A stretch of 64,000 nt of DNA from Tolypocladium sp. Sup5 PDA-1 (Eukaryota; Ascomycota; Sordariomycetes; Hypocreales; Ophiocordycipitaceae): the NCBI GenBank assembly GCA_000750105.3, contig JPHH03000017.1:372001-436000 (forward strand), read 5' to 3'. Positions 48,488-59,778 of the stretch are shown here, in pieces. Position numbers and translations under genes: made by a program. The first letter of the stretch is position 1. Each line of letters starts with the position of its first letter. Under the pieces are notes generated by a model, which searched no databases, was not told the origin of the DNA, and saw nothing but the letters and a program-made list of their open reading frames with translations.

Positions 48488-50357
48488 GATGAATGAGCAT
48501 CCACGCAAACGAATGGGTGGACCCGTGATCTTCCTCGTGTGTGCCGGATGTTGTTGCAGATGATGAAGAAGCTACGTTCGGTGTTAGCCAGAAATCGGAA
48601 AGTTATAGCTTCGGATATGCGATATCGCTGAGGTGCCCTTAAACCCCGTCTTCCCCCGCGCCTTCCCTAGTCCAGGCACCGCGCCGAGGCACCTGCCGAC
48701 CCGACGAAACCCGGCGCCCGCGGGTTTACCCCACACATTAACGCTCCCCAGAGCCAACGCGCCAATCCCAGCCGCAGATCGAGCCTCCAACCTCACCTGA
48801 CCCATGTCGCAGCGCAGAGTACATTTGTGGCTGCATGCCCGGTTCTCGGCTGCTCAGCGCCCGGGGCATCGACACGCTTGCACTTACACGGCATCCAGCA
48901 CCTCCAGCTGGACCTCCCTATGATCCTAAGGGGGCTAGCCATATAAACTTTGAATAACTCAGCTCGGCCGGCTTGCACACGGACTGGTTCAGGAGGGATA
49001 TTTCAAGTGCCTAGTAGTATATACAAATGGAACACTCCAGAGCAGCCACGCGAGCATGTACAGACTAGCTGCACTGACTGACACGAGAAAACCAAGACAG
49101 ACAGACACCCGCAACAGCTTTGCCCCTGGCGCGCAAGGGTCTCATCCTCCTCTACCCTCTGCGTCGGCTTGTCTCGCCATCAGGCTCAGTCTGTCGAGAT
49201 CCTCCGTTGCCATCGTCATTCCCGCCATGGCCAGTAGAGGACTCGCTCCCCCGCCTGCAAGCGGGCTATGCCCAAACGAACTCTCGATCTCCGACGAGCT
49301 GCCGACGTCCTGCGAGTCCCTCGCCCGCCGTCGACGCTCTCGCGGGTCTTGGAACCTTGGAGACGAGATCCGGCTTGATGTTGTCGTCGGGCGATGCGGC
49401 GAAGCCCAGGGTCGCCTGAGTCGGAACCTGGGGGCGAGGCGGTATGATGGTCTTGTCGCAGTTGTCGGCTGCGAACGGGAGCCGCGACGGTCACAGTCGA
49501 CGTGCGAGCTCTCCGAGCCATGCAGCGACTCCTTCATCGGCGGTTAGCATATCCTGGGTGCAAGCCAGACCATGGCGCAGACGCCCTCCGTACCCATTTA
49601 TGCTTGCGACATCGATGCAACTCGGGACACGATGTCATGCAACGATTGATTCGGTCCAGCCAAGGGTCGCACGACGCTGCCATCGTTGTGCCGAAACAGT
49701 GCAGTGATCTATGCCTTGCGACGCCTCTTCCGGAAGCCGATGGCTGGTGCGGTGAAGGCGCCGTCCCAGTATCTCCGGAAGAGTGCTCGTGATGTTGCTC
49801 TGGCAGGTCAGGCAGGCCTGACTGTGTCGATGGCCCCTGGTTGTATGCCGCAGAAGGGACCGCGGTCATGGTCGCGGGGGCACACGTGCCCTGCGGCAAC
49901 CAGCCAGTCCGTCAAGAGGCAAGGGAAATAGCTGAAGTTAAGGATAAAAGGCCAAGGTCGTCGTCGTCGTGCCAAGATAGGTTGGTGATGGGCGTGGAAA
50001 TCTTGCTGTTGCGCCTCGAACATTCTGTGCCAACTGTCCTAGAGGCAGTTACTCCCGCACCTCCTTCCTCCAAGACTCGCAAACGGTGGCACCACTCTTT
50101 GCCTTTCCCACTCAATCCCAACTTAGACCTCTCCTCACAAAGCGGCCTCGGGCCATTGCTCGTCCTTAAATTACCCTAAGGGAGGCTTTTCCTTTGCGAC
50201 GGGCATATCTAGCTCAGCCTGAAGGCCCTCTGCGCGATTGTTTCTTCGAGCTAAGGAGCTTCTTGTCCTTCATCCTGTATTCGTGGAACCTCTTCTCTCT
50301 ATTCCACGTCAGTCATGCAGGAACACACCTGCGGGCGGTGTACATCAGACGCGCCAC
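48488..50357. other. Intergenic with a possible small gene
   Basis: About 1.9 kb. Apart from the candidate listed at 49142-49869 nothing is recognised. The 48.6-49.0 kb part is probably the GCDH promoter. Confidence 0.5.
49142..49869 (-). CDS. Possible small spliced or degenerate gene
   Basis: Three minus-strand stretches look protein-coding by composition and third-base bias but lie in different frames. From an ATG at 49869: MTAVPSAAYNQGPSTQSG onward, about 49 residues, Ser/Pro/His-rich. At about 49460-49350: an AADNCDKTIIPPRPQVPTQA segment leading to ASPDDNIKPDLVSKV. At about 49300-49142: a tail with SPLLAMAGMTMATEDLDRLS and a stop at 49142. Joining them needs introns for which I see only weak donors, so it may be a broken gene or a chance pattern. 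I do not recognise a family. Confidence 0.3.
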
Positions 50358-50915
50358 TCACACTTCCAGGTGCTTCTTCTTCTTCTCGCCGCTCGTTTCA
50401 GCAGGAGTATTGTCCTGGTACATGCGAGTCACTTCATCCTGGAGCTTCTTCCGGTTCTCATCCGTGTTTGCCGTCCTCGACCGATGTGTCTGGGCCTGGA
50501 AGGTGAGAGAGTCATTGCTGGCGGTGTAGTACTTGGAACCCCGAACGCTCGCGTGCAGGGAGCTGGGCAGCATTGACAGCAATTCCTTGACCGGAAAGAC
50601 TGTTATGGCCTTGGACTCTGTCCTTTGCCCTTCCGTTAGCATCAAATGTCAGTCGTCTATGAGCGCCGGGGTTTCCGCATACTTGTTGACATGTTGCCCG
50701 CCGGGTCCACTGGATCTCGCATATGTCGTGTTGCCCCGTGGAAGTTGAGATGCGTCAAACTTCTGGAACCATGATCGCGCCTCAACTAGTGCATCCCGAT
50801 CCAACTGAGCGTCATAAGCTTCGTATCTCTTCTGTCTCGTCGTGATGAATGGAGAGAGTGATCGCCGCAGCGGCTGCGCTGCCGACAGGGCTCTACATGA
50901 GAGGCGCGGGATCAT
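50358..50915 (-). CDS. Mitochondrial GGQ release-factor-like protein (RF-1 domain; Rso55/C12orf65 type)
   Basis: Exons 50915-50683 and 50622-50358, with a 60-nt intron (GTATGC, GCTAAC, AAG acceptor), encode 165 residues. The N-terminus (MIPRLSCRALSAAQPLRRSL) is a mitochondrial presequence. The RF-1 domain carries the catalytic GGQ at 72-74 in RSSGPGGQHVNK, split from the following TESKAITVF by the intron. A basic C-terminal tail (RKKLQDEVTRMY, EKKKKHLEV) matches proteins that enter the mRNA channel of stalled mitoribosomes. There is no codon-recognition domain. Family members hydrolyse peptidyl-tRNA on stalled mitochondrial ribosomes. Size and lack of an ICT1-like extension favour the Rso55/C12orf65 branch. 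Confidence 0.9.
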
Positions 50916-51616
50916 GCTGGGCCTGCCATTCCCGAAGGCCGGGATCCCGGTGGATGAGTTGTTTGGTGATGTTTGGCGCGATCGAATTAGATGTTCTCTC
51001 GCTTCTCATTTTTGCTGCTCTTTTCGGACAAGGATGCTTGACGGGCACCGGGAATCTCGGTCACGTGCAGACCCCTGCCAGGAAACCCCACATGGAACAT
51101 GATAGACAGTATGGAGTACTTCGTACGTACAAGCATTTTTGGACGGCTGAGCTGTGTTTATGCACCGCATCCAAGTATTAATATTTTTTGTCATTTCAAT
51201 ATCCTACGTTCGTTCCCTCTCGTCCGTATATTCGTAGCGTTCCATCATCGCCCCAACATGTGTCACTAGCGTTGCCCGATGTTGCCCGTCTCTGGGTTCA
51301 AGATCTCGTGGCAATGCCTGTTTTGAGGTTAGCACGTGTGGGGTGTCGCATGCAAGCCGCTGAAGAGAGCCAATATCTCAGACAGCGATATTCATGAATC
51401 GGGTGCAATATGTAACTTACCAACACCAGCGCGAGGGCCCCCCCGAGCTGGACCAGATGTTCTGCTTGAAGAGGTCCCACTCAATTCTCGATGTCGAGAG
51501 GTTCTACGATAATCAGAGAGTAACCGAGTCTACCGCCTTTGTGTTCCAACTGTTCCTCTCCGTCTAGTTGCATAGTTGTCTATTCCATACCAAGTCTCGA
51601 GACTGACGGCGTCCAT
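50916..51616. other. Intergenic
   Basis: About 700 bases upstream of the GGQ gene and downstream of GMP synthase. It contains TACTTCGTAC at 51117-51126. No gene is seen. Confidence 0.6.
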
Positions 51617-54181
51617 CTACTGCATCTCGATAGTGGCTGGCGGCTTGCTGGTGGTGTTGTACGTGACGCAGCTGACGCCGTCGACCTCGTTGACAATGCG
51701 TCGGGAGATCTTCATAAGGAAGTCCATGTCGAAGTGGTACGCCTCGGCCGTCATGAAGTCTGTCGTAACGACGGCACGGAGAATGATGATGTATCCCTCC
51801 TCGCGTCGATCACCCTGTTTGGTTGAACCATCAGCAACCGTTCAGTTTGTCAGCGGGGAAGTGGACTACCATGCTACTCACCATGACTCCGACAGCCTTG
51901 TTCGTATCCAGAGCAGCGTAGGCTTGGCTGATATTGTTGTAGATACCAGCCTCCTTGATCATGCTGATAAAGATCTTCAAGCCGGTCAGCGATTACATTC
52001 ATCATGGAGGCCAAGAGGGACGCTGCGGTACTTACATGATCCGCCTTCCTCGCAATCTCAACACGCTCGGGGGTAACGTCACCAAGAATGCGGATGGCGA
52101 TGCCTGGTCCGGGGAACGGCTAAAGAATGGCATCTCAGCGACCGTTTTTACATGAGTGTGGGTCCTTGAGGGGAATGCTTCGACTCACGTGTCTCATGAC
52201 AAGCTCTTCGTTGATGCCGAGCTCGCGGCCAAGAGCTCTGACTTCACTGTAGCGTCAGGGTCAGCACATGCTCAAGATGCCTTACTTGCTCTCATCCAGC
52301 GATTGTGTATTAGAGCGACTCACTCCTTGAACAGTTCCCTAAGAGGCTGAATTCATTAGCATCATTCCATCCACTTCGATAATACCAAGGGCCCGTATGC
52401 GCAGAGCTAGGTGCCAGCCTTGATGGTGCGTCAGCTTACCTCGATGAGCTTCAGGCCCTGTCCCTCCATCATTCGCTGCGGCAGTCCACCGACATTGTGG
52501 TGTGTCTAATTGATTGTCAGTTACATAGACCTCGCCCAGTATCGTGTGTCCTATACTGCATACCTTGATGGTTGCTGAAGGACCCTTGAAGGAGATCGAT
52601 TCGATGACGTCCTGTAGAAGAATATTAATTAGCCGGCGCCCTGTAGACACATGCTGTCAAAGACCCAGCAACGGCTGATGGCTGCCGGGAGATGCTCACC
52701 GGGTACAAGGTGCCTTGCAAGAACCACTCCACTTTGCCTGCGTTGGGCGTGTTCTCAGCGGCCTTCTCAATCTTGATCGCCTCCTCTTCAAAGATGTCAA
52801 TGAAGGTGTTGCCGATGAACTTTCGCTTCTTCTCGGGATCAACTACGTCCTTCAGTCCGGAAAGGAACTTCTGCGAGGCATCCGCGATCGTGAGGTTGAT
52901 CCCGAGGTGCTCGGCAAGGGTCTGCTTCACCTGCTGGCACTCATTGAGGCGCATCACGCCATTATCGACGAGCACAGCGTGGAATCTGTCGCCAATAGCC
53001 TCCTTCACTGCATCGTGTGTCAGCGGTTTGCACGTCAAGAATTGCGCGGAGACTAGCAAAATTAAATGGGCACATACTCAACCTCGCGGCAACGGTTGAG
53101 TCAACGCCGCCGGAAACGGCGCCGATGACCTGACCCCTTTCACCAACAAGCTTCCGGATGCGAGTGATTTCTTGCTCGATGAAGTTGGACATGTTCCAGT
53201 TCTGTTTGGCACCACAGATGCCGACGGCGAAGTTCTTGAGGATGTCCTTTCCGCGAATGGTATGCGTGACTTCGGGGTGGAATTGCAAGCCGAAGATGGG
53301 CTTGGTCTCATGTGCAATGCCAGCATAAGGCGAGTTTTGAGTCGTGGCAATAGTGCAGAATCCAGAGGGCAGCTGGCCGAGCTTGTCGCCATGGCTCATC
53401 CACACCTGCATAGCCTCGTCCTGCAGACCCTCAAAGAGTCGATCGACATTGTTGTTGTGGCGCTGCGGAGTGAGGTCCTTATCAACAGATCAATGTCAGC
53501 TCCATGCATTTCAGGAAGGAGGATGAGCCTGGGAGAGCGTACCGCATGTCCGTACTCCCGCTCGGTGCCGGCAATAACATTATCTTTGCTCAGTCTCCAT
53601 GCCAATTCCTGGAGGCCATAGCAAATTCCCAGAATCGGCACATCGAGGTCGAAGAAAGCCGGGTCGACATCTTGAAATTGGCATCAATATACGACTGCGA
53701 TTATTGCAGGATGCTGCAGGCAAACTTACGAGGGGCGTCCTTGTCGTAAACCGAGTTGGGGCCTGTCCTAAGTTTTAATAATCAAGACATCAGAAGGCCA
53801 TACTAAGCGTCACTGACCGCCAGACAGAATGATTCCCTTGGGCTTCCAGGTCAAATCCGAGAGCTTAGTGGTGCATGGGAGCATTTCACTGTAGACCTGC
53901 CGGGCGTGAGTGCTTGGTTTACGTCATTCAGGGCTCGCTCGCCGGCTCACATTGAGCTCTCGCAGACGTCTCGTAATGAGATGAGTCAGTTGCGATCCGA
54001 AATCCAGGGTGAGAATGGTCTGGAGAGCACATGATTAGCAGCCATTTCATCTATCTGCACACGAGGGCCTTGCAGCAGCTACGGGACCCAGAACGACGCG
54101 AAATCAGCATGGGCATAACGAGAGGAGACTGACATCGTATGCCTGGTGAGGCGCCTCGGCCTGCTCAATCGTGGAAGCCAT
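51617..54181 (-). CDS. GUA1: GMP synthase (glutamine-hydrolysing), 14 exons
   Basis: Converts XMP, glutamine and ATP to GMP in the cytosol, the last step of guanine nucleotide synthesis. Exons: 54181-54134, 54019-53951, 53896-53818, 53762-53730, 53670-53543, 53477-53078, 53007-52700, 52611-52564, 52505-52440, 52346-52324, 52246-52189, 52119-52036, 51974-51882, 51814-51617. Every junction keeps frame, giving 544 residues, the normal length. The amidotransferase domain shows Cys93 (GICYGLQELAW) and the His186/Glu188 pair (FHPEVTHT). The synthetase domain has the PP-loop SGGVDST at 241-247. The C-terminal dimerisation domain includes PFPGPGIAIRILGD and ends TSKPPATIEMQ. It is unusually intron-dense for this window, with exons of 33 and 23 nt. 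Confidence 0.97.
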
Positions 54182-54870
54182 CTCGATCAAAGTATGCCCT
54201 TGGTAGGAGCCGGTTCGACAGATCGTGCGGCGGTGACTCCAGAGAGTTCAGAAAAATCTTTGGACGTTCAGAGGGGTCTTGTGTCGTGCATGGGAATGAC
54301 TGCCATTGGCTGGCAAGGCCCAGAGCAGCCTAGCGCCAGACTCAGATTTTCCGGGTCCCGCCTGCCCCACTCGTGCATCTACAAGCTGCCATCACTCAGG
54401 CACAGACAGCTCAGCCATTTTTCTCTTCTGCATATCAACCTCTGGAGTCTGCACTGTGATTCATCCCAAGTTCTCGCGCAACACACGACGGCCCGGCTGC
54501 GATCCTCGGGGCTGTAAACTCTCCGTCCGTGACGAGCACCTCCGCCGCCCGCCGCCCGCCGCCCGCCGCGACCAGGTCAGTGTCCTCGACAGCGTGCGGC
54601 TTCTTCTGCGCGCGTTCTGTGACAGTCCAACCAACAACCAGCCAGCGAGACGACGTGTCAGCTCGTCGATGGCACCTCAGCACCCATATCACTGACACCA
54701 TCGCGCCCCACCAGCGATAACGCCAACTCGGCCCTCGACACTTTCCGCTCACCCCCAGCCCAACCCAGCCCGTTTAATTCTCGCTGCGTAGGCCCGCGTG
54801 CGGATGCAGCCCAGGAAGCTCTACGAGTAGTCTCTCCATCCATCCCAGCCAGGCGGCCACTCCAGCGTTC
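54182..54870. promoter_or_regulatory. Divergent promoter, GMP synthase / Nab3-like gene
   Basis: About 690 bases shared by two divergent housekeeping genes. Pyrimidine-rich runs precede the Nab3-like start at 54871. No specific operator is identified. Confidence 0.5.
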
Positions 54871-57591
54871 ATGACAGAGCCAGAAGCAGAACTCCAGGCC
54901 ACTGCCAACCTGTCGCCCGTGTCGCCCTCACCCGTCTACACGGCCGCTCCTCTCGTCGTACCGGCGCTCCAGGACACGGTCGACACCATCGACGCCATGG
55001 TCGCTGCCGCCGCGACGGCCGCCGCACCCAACAGCGTCGTCGACGAGCCCATGCTCGATCCAGCCCTCGTCGGCGACGGCGGTCCTGGAGGTGATGACAA
55101 CGACGATGTTGTAGATGATGACAGCTTCAACGACGCTTACGGCGACGACGACGAGATGGCCGTCGAGGATGCCCTCCAGACTCAGCCAGAGCCGTCCGAT
55201 AGCAACGATGACTATGCCAAAACCTTCGATTCTCCCATCGATCCGCAAGAGGGGGACGGGCAAGACATTCAGCAGCTTGTATCAGAACCAATGCCACCAG
55301 AATCCAACCAAGTTCCGCTGCCATCCGATCACTTGACCACCGATGGCCCATCAGACGCTTCTCCTGACGCTGTCGCCCATGATCCATCTACGGCTTTCGA
55401 AGGTGCTCCCGCTGCTACGGCGGATCATTCTGCTGCCCAATCTGGAGCACAACCAGACCTGGACGCCTCCTCGACAGAAGCATCGCAGCAGCCTCTCGAG
55501 CCCCAGCAGCACCCCGGTCTCGCTTCTTCCGTGGCGTCGTCTGAGCCCACAGCCAAGCCAGACTCTACCAATCCAGAGTCCCAAGATCCGTCGCTTGATA
55601 TCCAGCAGCTCGTGGCTGACCTGACTGCCCAACCCGCAGAGTCAAGCTCCGATCCTGACCCGTCTGGCACTGCAATGGCTGAGCCGCCCGCTGGCTCTAC
55701 CTCTCTGACCCCCTCCACTGCCTTGCCATCGTCATCCTCTCTTCCACCGCGGCCTCCCTTGCCGCACTCGGCCTCCCAGTCGTATGCCTCACAGCACCAC
55801 CCCACTGGACCCAGTTCCAATGCGTCGGTATCCAGCGGTGGTATTCTGCCACCAACACCAGGTCAGTCTTCCGCATATGGTGCTGTCGGCGGGGCGGGGA
55901 CGTCCACAGACGCCATGAGCAGTCTGCCGCCTCCGCCTACTATTAGCGCTTTGAATGCCCCTCCGTATCAAGCCCAGACGGCGCTCGGCAACTCTACCGA
56001 AGGGCCTCCCGATGCCGAGTACCAGCGCCACTGGGACCAGTTCATGGCGGATGAACGCCAATACATGTCGGAGGCAAAATGGGATCGCTTCCCAGAAGGC
56101 TCCCGTATCTTCATTGGTATGACACACCCACCGGCGCAAGATCCGGGTCCTAAGCCGACTGCTAACGTCCTCTTTTACCTACAGGCAACCTCTCTAGTGA
56201 TAAGGTTTCAAAGCGAGATGTCTTTGACGTATTCCACAAATTCGGCAGGCTCGCTCAAATCTCTCTGAAATCCGCCTACGGTTTCGTGCAGTACCACACT
56301 ATCGACGAAGGTCAAATGGCCATGGAAAACTTACAGGGCATTGAAATCAAGGGCCGCCGCATCCGTGAGTGAAGCTTGCTGGTGACTTGGGCGGACGTGA
56401 ACTAACCATTGTGCAGACCTCGAAATATCACGAGTTCAGGACAAGTCGAAGAAGGAACGAGCTCGCAGCCCAGACAGAGGCAGAGGGCGTGACGGTGGGC
56501 GCAGAAATGATAAGCATCAGGGCCGCGATGATTATAGGCCGGGGCGCAACCACTCGCCTCGACGCAATGACTTCAATTCGAGGGATGAAGGCTTTGGTCG
56601 AGACCGTGGCTTTCACGACTCTGGGCGAGGAAGCCGTGGTAGGTCGCGTTCACCTGCGTACGGTCGCAACGACCGGGACTCCTACAGACGACGCAGCCCC
56701 AGCCCGTACGGACGACCTCGGCAGGAGCCCGAACTAGACTTGCCTCGGAGATACGGCGCCGACGTCCCAGACGTACAAATCATCCTGCAGCCAGAGGTCA
56801 ACCGCGACTTTGTCACCTGGGTTGAGGGCGCCTTCAAAGCCAAGGCCCTCAAGACCGAGGTCATGTTCCTGCATCCACGATTTCCAAAGGACCAGGTTAT
56901 CCAGCGACAAGCCGCAGAGGGCGTCCACGGTGTCGTGGATCTGGACTTGCGCGCGCAGAGCTTGGGGCGGATACCCGTTCAGGCATTCGACCGTTCTGGC
57001 GGGACGAACAACGTCCGCTTCGACCAATACGTGGATCTAGACCCCGGTACTGCGGCCGAGGTAATTCTGCGGGCCAAAGCATCGGGGCCTGCGGCAAGCT
57101 ATGGGCAGGGCTACGCTGCAGCTGGCGGATACTCGAATCCTTACGGAGGACAGCACCAGCAGGTCCCTCCCCACGGCGCCAGCTACCCTGGCGTACAGCA
57201 TCCTGGCCCATATCCACCACAGCAGCAGCAGCATGCTCCCCCTGCTGCCGCAGACATCGCGAGCCTGATGGGACAGGTTGATAATGCCACCCTCCAGCGG
57301 CTCTTGTCGTCGATACAGGGAGCGCCCCAGGCGCAAGGAGGAATCCCCGGTGCACCTGGCGGGTATGGCGCTCCAGCTCCGGGGGTTAACCCGCAGGTCG
57401 ACATCCAGGCGATCCTGGGCAGCCTGGGGGGCAGCGCTCCTATGCAACAGCATGCACCTCCACAAGGGCAGTACGGTGCCGCGTATGGCGGTCAGCAACC
57501 GGCGGCTCCTAACGGGGGCGCAAATGGCGGCGGTGACGCAGCTGCTCAGGTGCAGAACATCATGACCCAGTTGGCGCGATATAGGCAGTGA
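54871..57591 (+). CDS. NAB3: Nab3-like nuclear RNA-binding protein
   Basis: Probable subunit of the Nrd1-Nab3 type machinery for termination and decay of non-coding transcripts. Exons 54871-56116, 56185-56364 and 56417-57591, with phase-1 introns (GTATGA..ACAG, GTGAGT..GCAG), encode 866 residues. The N-terminal 410 residues are acidic, Gln/Ser/Pro-rich and disordered. One RRM at about 411-476 shows RNP2 (RIFIGNLSSD, built across intron 1) and RNP1 (AYGFVQYHTID). An Arg/Asp/Ser-rich block follows at 480-570. Next comes a folded domain at about 575-690 (DVPDVQIILQPEVNRDF, FLHPRFPKDQVI), like that behind the Nab3 RRM. The C-terminus is Gly/Pro/Gln-rich, ending in a short helix (QNIMTQLARYRQ) like the Nab3 polymerising tail. 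Family identity is strong. The fungal function outside yeast is less certain. Confidence 0.9.
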
Positions 57592-57938
57592 CCTCGGTTT
57601 GGTCATTGGCCTAGGCAATGGGTTTATTTATTTATTTTGGCGGGCGGTGTTATTTTAGATATGCAAATAGCTAGGCGGCGGAGGACTGAAGACGAGCAGT
57701 TATTACTGTTGGAGAAGGAGGATGATAATGACTAGGGCTCAAACTGCTGGCGTTGCGGCAAAGTTGATCACAAGGTTCGAACAGACGATTTTCATTTACA
57801 TTTATGCATGTCACGACGAGCTCACGGGGGGTTTGGCAAATATGTCCAAGACCTGCTGTCCAATGCTCAAATACAGAATTATATCCAACCAACTACATTT
57901 TATCGTGATAGTCTACGCTTCATATTGCTCGGGGACAC
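57592..57938. other. Convergent 3' intergenic region
   Basis: About 350 bases between the Nab3-like gene (+) and the ferric-reductase gene (-). AT-rich runs (TTTATTTATTTATTTT near 57623-57640) are probably the 3' untranslated region and polyadenylation signals of the Nab3-like gene. Confidence 0.5.
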
Positions 57939-59778
57939 TCACCAACCAAAGCTCTCGCTATGCCACCACACCTTTCTGCCTCTCATGACCCACGGCCGCA
58001 CTCGTCGTTTCACTTCCATCGACATCTCCGCCGGCCCGCACACGAGCACTGCAATCGACTCCTCCAACCCCTGGCGGAAGGTGTCGTCGACAATCTTCTC
58101 AATGTCGGGCCGCCGACGGTTGCGATTCGTGAGGAACCGGCCGTTGCCACCGCGGTGCAGCGCTCCCATCTCGACGGCGCCTCCGGCAGCGTTGTCGGCG
58201 TCGTCGGCGACGCCCATGTCGCCCGTCAGGAAGAGCTGGATGCTCGGGTCGTCGAGTACGCTCTTGACAGACGTGCCATTGGCGACGGCCCATGTCGCGT
58301 CGCCGGCGCCGCGGATGGCCCAGATGAGCTGGACCTTGGCGGTCGGCGACTCGTTTTGGATGGCTTGGTAGATGGGCAGGGCAAAGGTTGCGCCGACGCC
58401 GCCCGCGACGAGCAGGATCCGGCCGGCGCCCCAGTTAAGCAGGTCATGGAAGTGCTTGCCCATGGAGCCGTACGGACCCTCGATGGCGAGGGGGATCTTT
58501 CGGGCCTCGGCGCCTGGGCCGGGGGTCGAGGAGGCGAACTGGTTGAGCACAGCCGTCATGGGTCCGTCTCGGGTTCGTGCTATAAAAGTGATGCTGCCTT
58601 GGTCCTCGTTGACTGACGCAACAGTAAAGGGGTTGTAAAGAAAGTCGAACACGCCCGACTGGGAGGCTGGGGTGGCGCTGGTGCGGCTACCGGGTGGGAT
58701 GTTCAAGTATATATGCGATCCAGGGAACGCCTTGAACGGCCGCAGCTTACGGGGAGGAATCGACGACGAAACCTTGACCAGATTCGTGCCGGGGATGATT
58801 TCCAACGTCGATGGTGAGTTGACAGTTGTGACTCTGCGTACGCCGAGGTCCAGGAAGAAGATGACCAAAGTCTCAACCACATATAGCCTGGCAGAGGGGG
58901 CGTGGAAGAAGATCAAGACGGGGATGGAAAAGGCGGCCACGAGGTGCGTAATGAAGAAGAGCCGGTAAGAATACTCTCTCGCTTTAACCATGGACGTCGT
59001 AGCGATTCCATGCATGCCGACGGAGGCGACGACGCCGCAAAAGACAATGGGCGCGAAGAAGCGCCCCAGCCAGATGCCGGCCAAGAAGAAGTAGAAGTTG
59101 TAGAAGATGATGTGCAGCATGAGGAGGAAGTAGATGATGCGTCCCAGGACGCGGTGATAGCGGTTGATCTCCTCGTGCGAGGAGCGGAAGACCCAGGCAA
59201 AGGGGTTCAGGGTCTTGAGGGCCATGAGGTACTGGATGGGGAACTGCGAGATGGCGATGGCGCCGAAGCGCTTGGTGAGGTGGAAGTAGTCTGGGCGTGT
59301 TAGCGAGACGCACACGCTTGGTATGTTGAGACAGAGGCCGCGTGGGTTAGCATGTGGCAGTGAGAGGGCATCACCAACCTTTGCCCGTATCTAGAACACA
59401 CAACGCCAGCAACCAAGCCGTCCACGCCAACCCCAGAATCCACTCATCTCGCTGCCCCCAGTGCGCGCCCGCAAAGTAGACGTCGTCCTGCAGCCACCAC
59501 CGCAGCCGCCGCCACTGCGCCGCGAGGCTCCCGGAGGCCGCACGGCGCCGCGCCTTGACGACGGGCGAGCGCGGCACTGGCTCATACTGGCCCCCCTGGT
59601 CGTCCGACCCGTACCCCGCTGAGCCAACGGCGGCGCGGCGCGTGAGGCGGAAGACGAGGAAGAGCAGCGCGGGCGCCAGGGCCGAGTAGTGCGCCGTGCA
59701 AGCGTATAGGTCGAGCGTCTGGCGGCGCTGGAGCTTCTCCTCGTGCGAGAGGCTGGCGAACTCGTACGGCCAGCCCAT
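57939..59778 (-). CDS. Ferric-reductase-type flavocytochrome
   Basis: Membrane oxidoreductase passing electrons from NADPH through FAD and two haems to metal or oxygen. Exons 59778-59379 and 59290-57939 (intron GTTGGT..CCAG) encode 583 residues. Exon 1 holds a first membrane segment (LAPALLFLVFRLTR) and a second near its end. The haem-binding core shows two His pairs each 14 apart: His179/His193 (YHRVLGRIIYFLLMLHI) and His249/His263. The FAD loop reads YNPFTVAS at about 353, with Asn where HPFT is usual. The NADPH loop is GGVGATFALPI and the C-terminal motif is VLVCGPAEMSM. It is shorter at the N-terminus than Fre1-type reductases, with no signal peptide. The electron acceptor is not evident. 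Confidence 0.85.
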
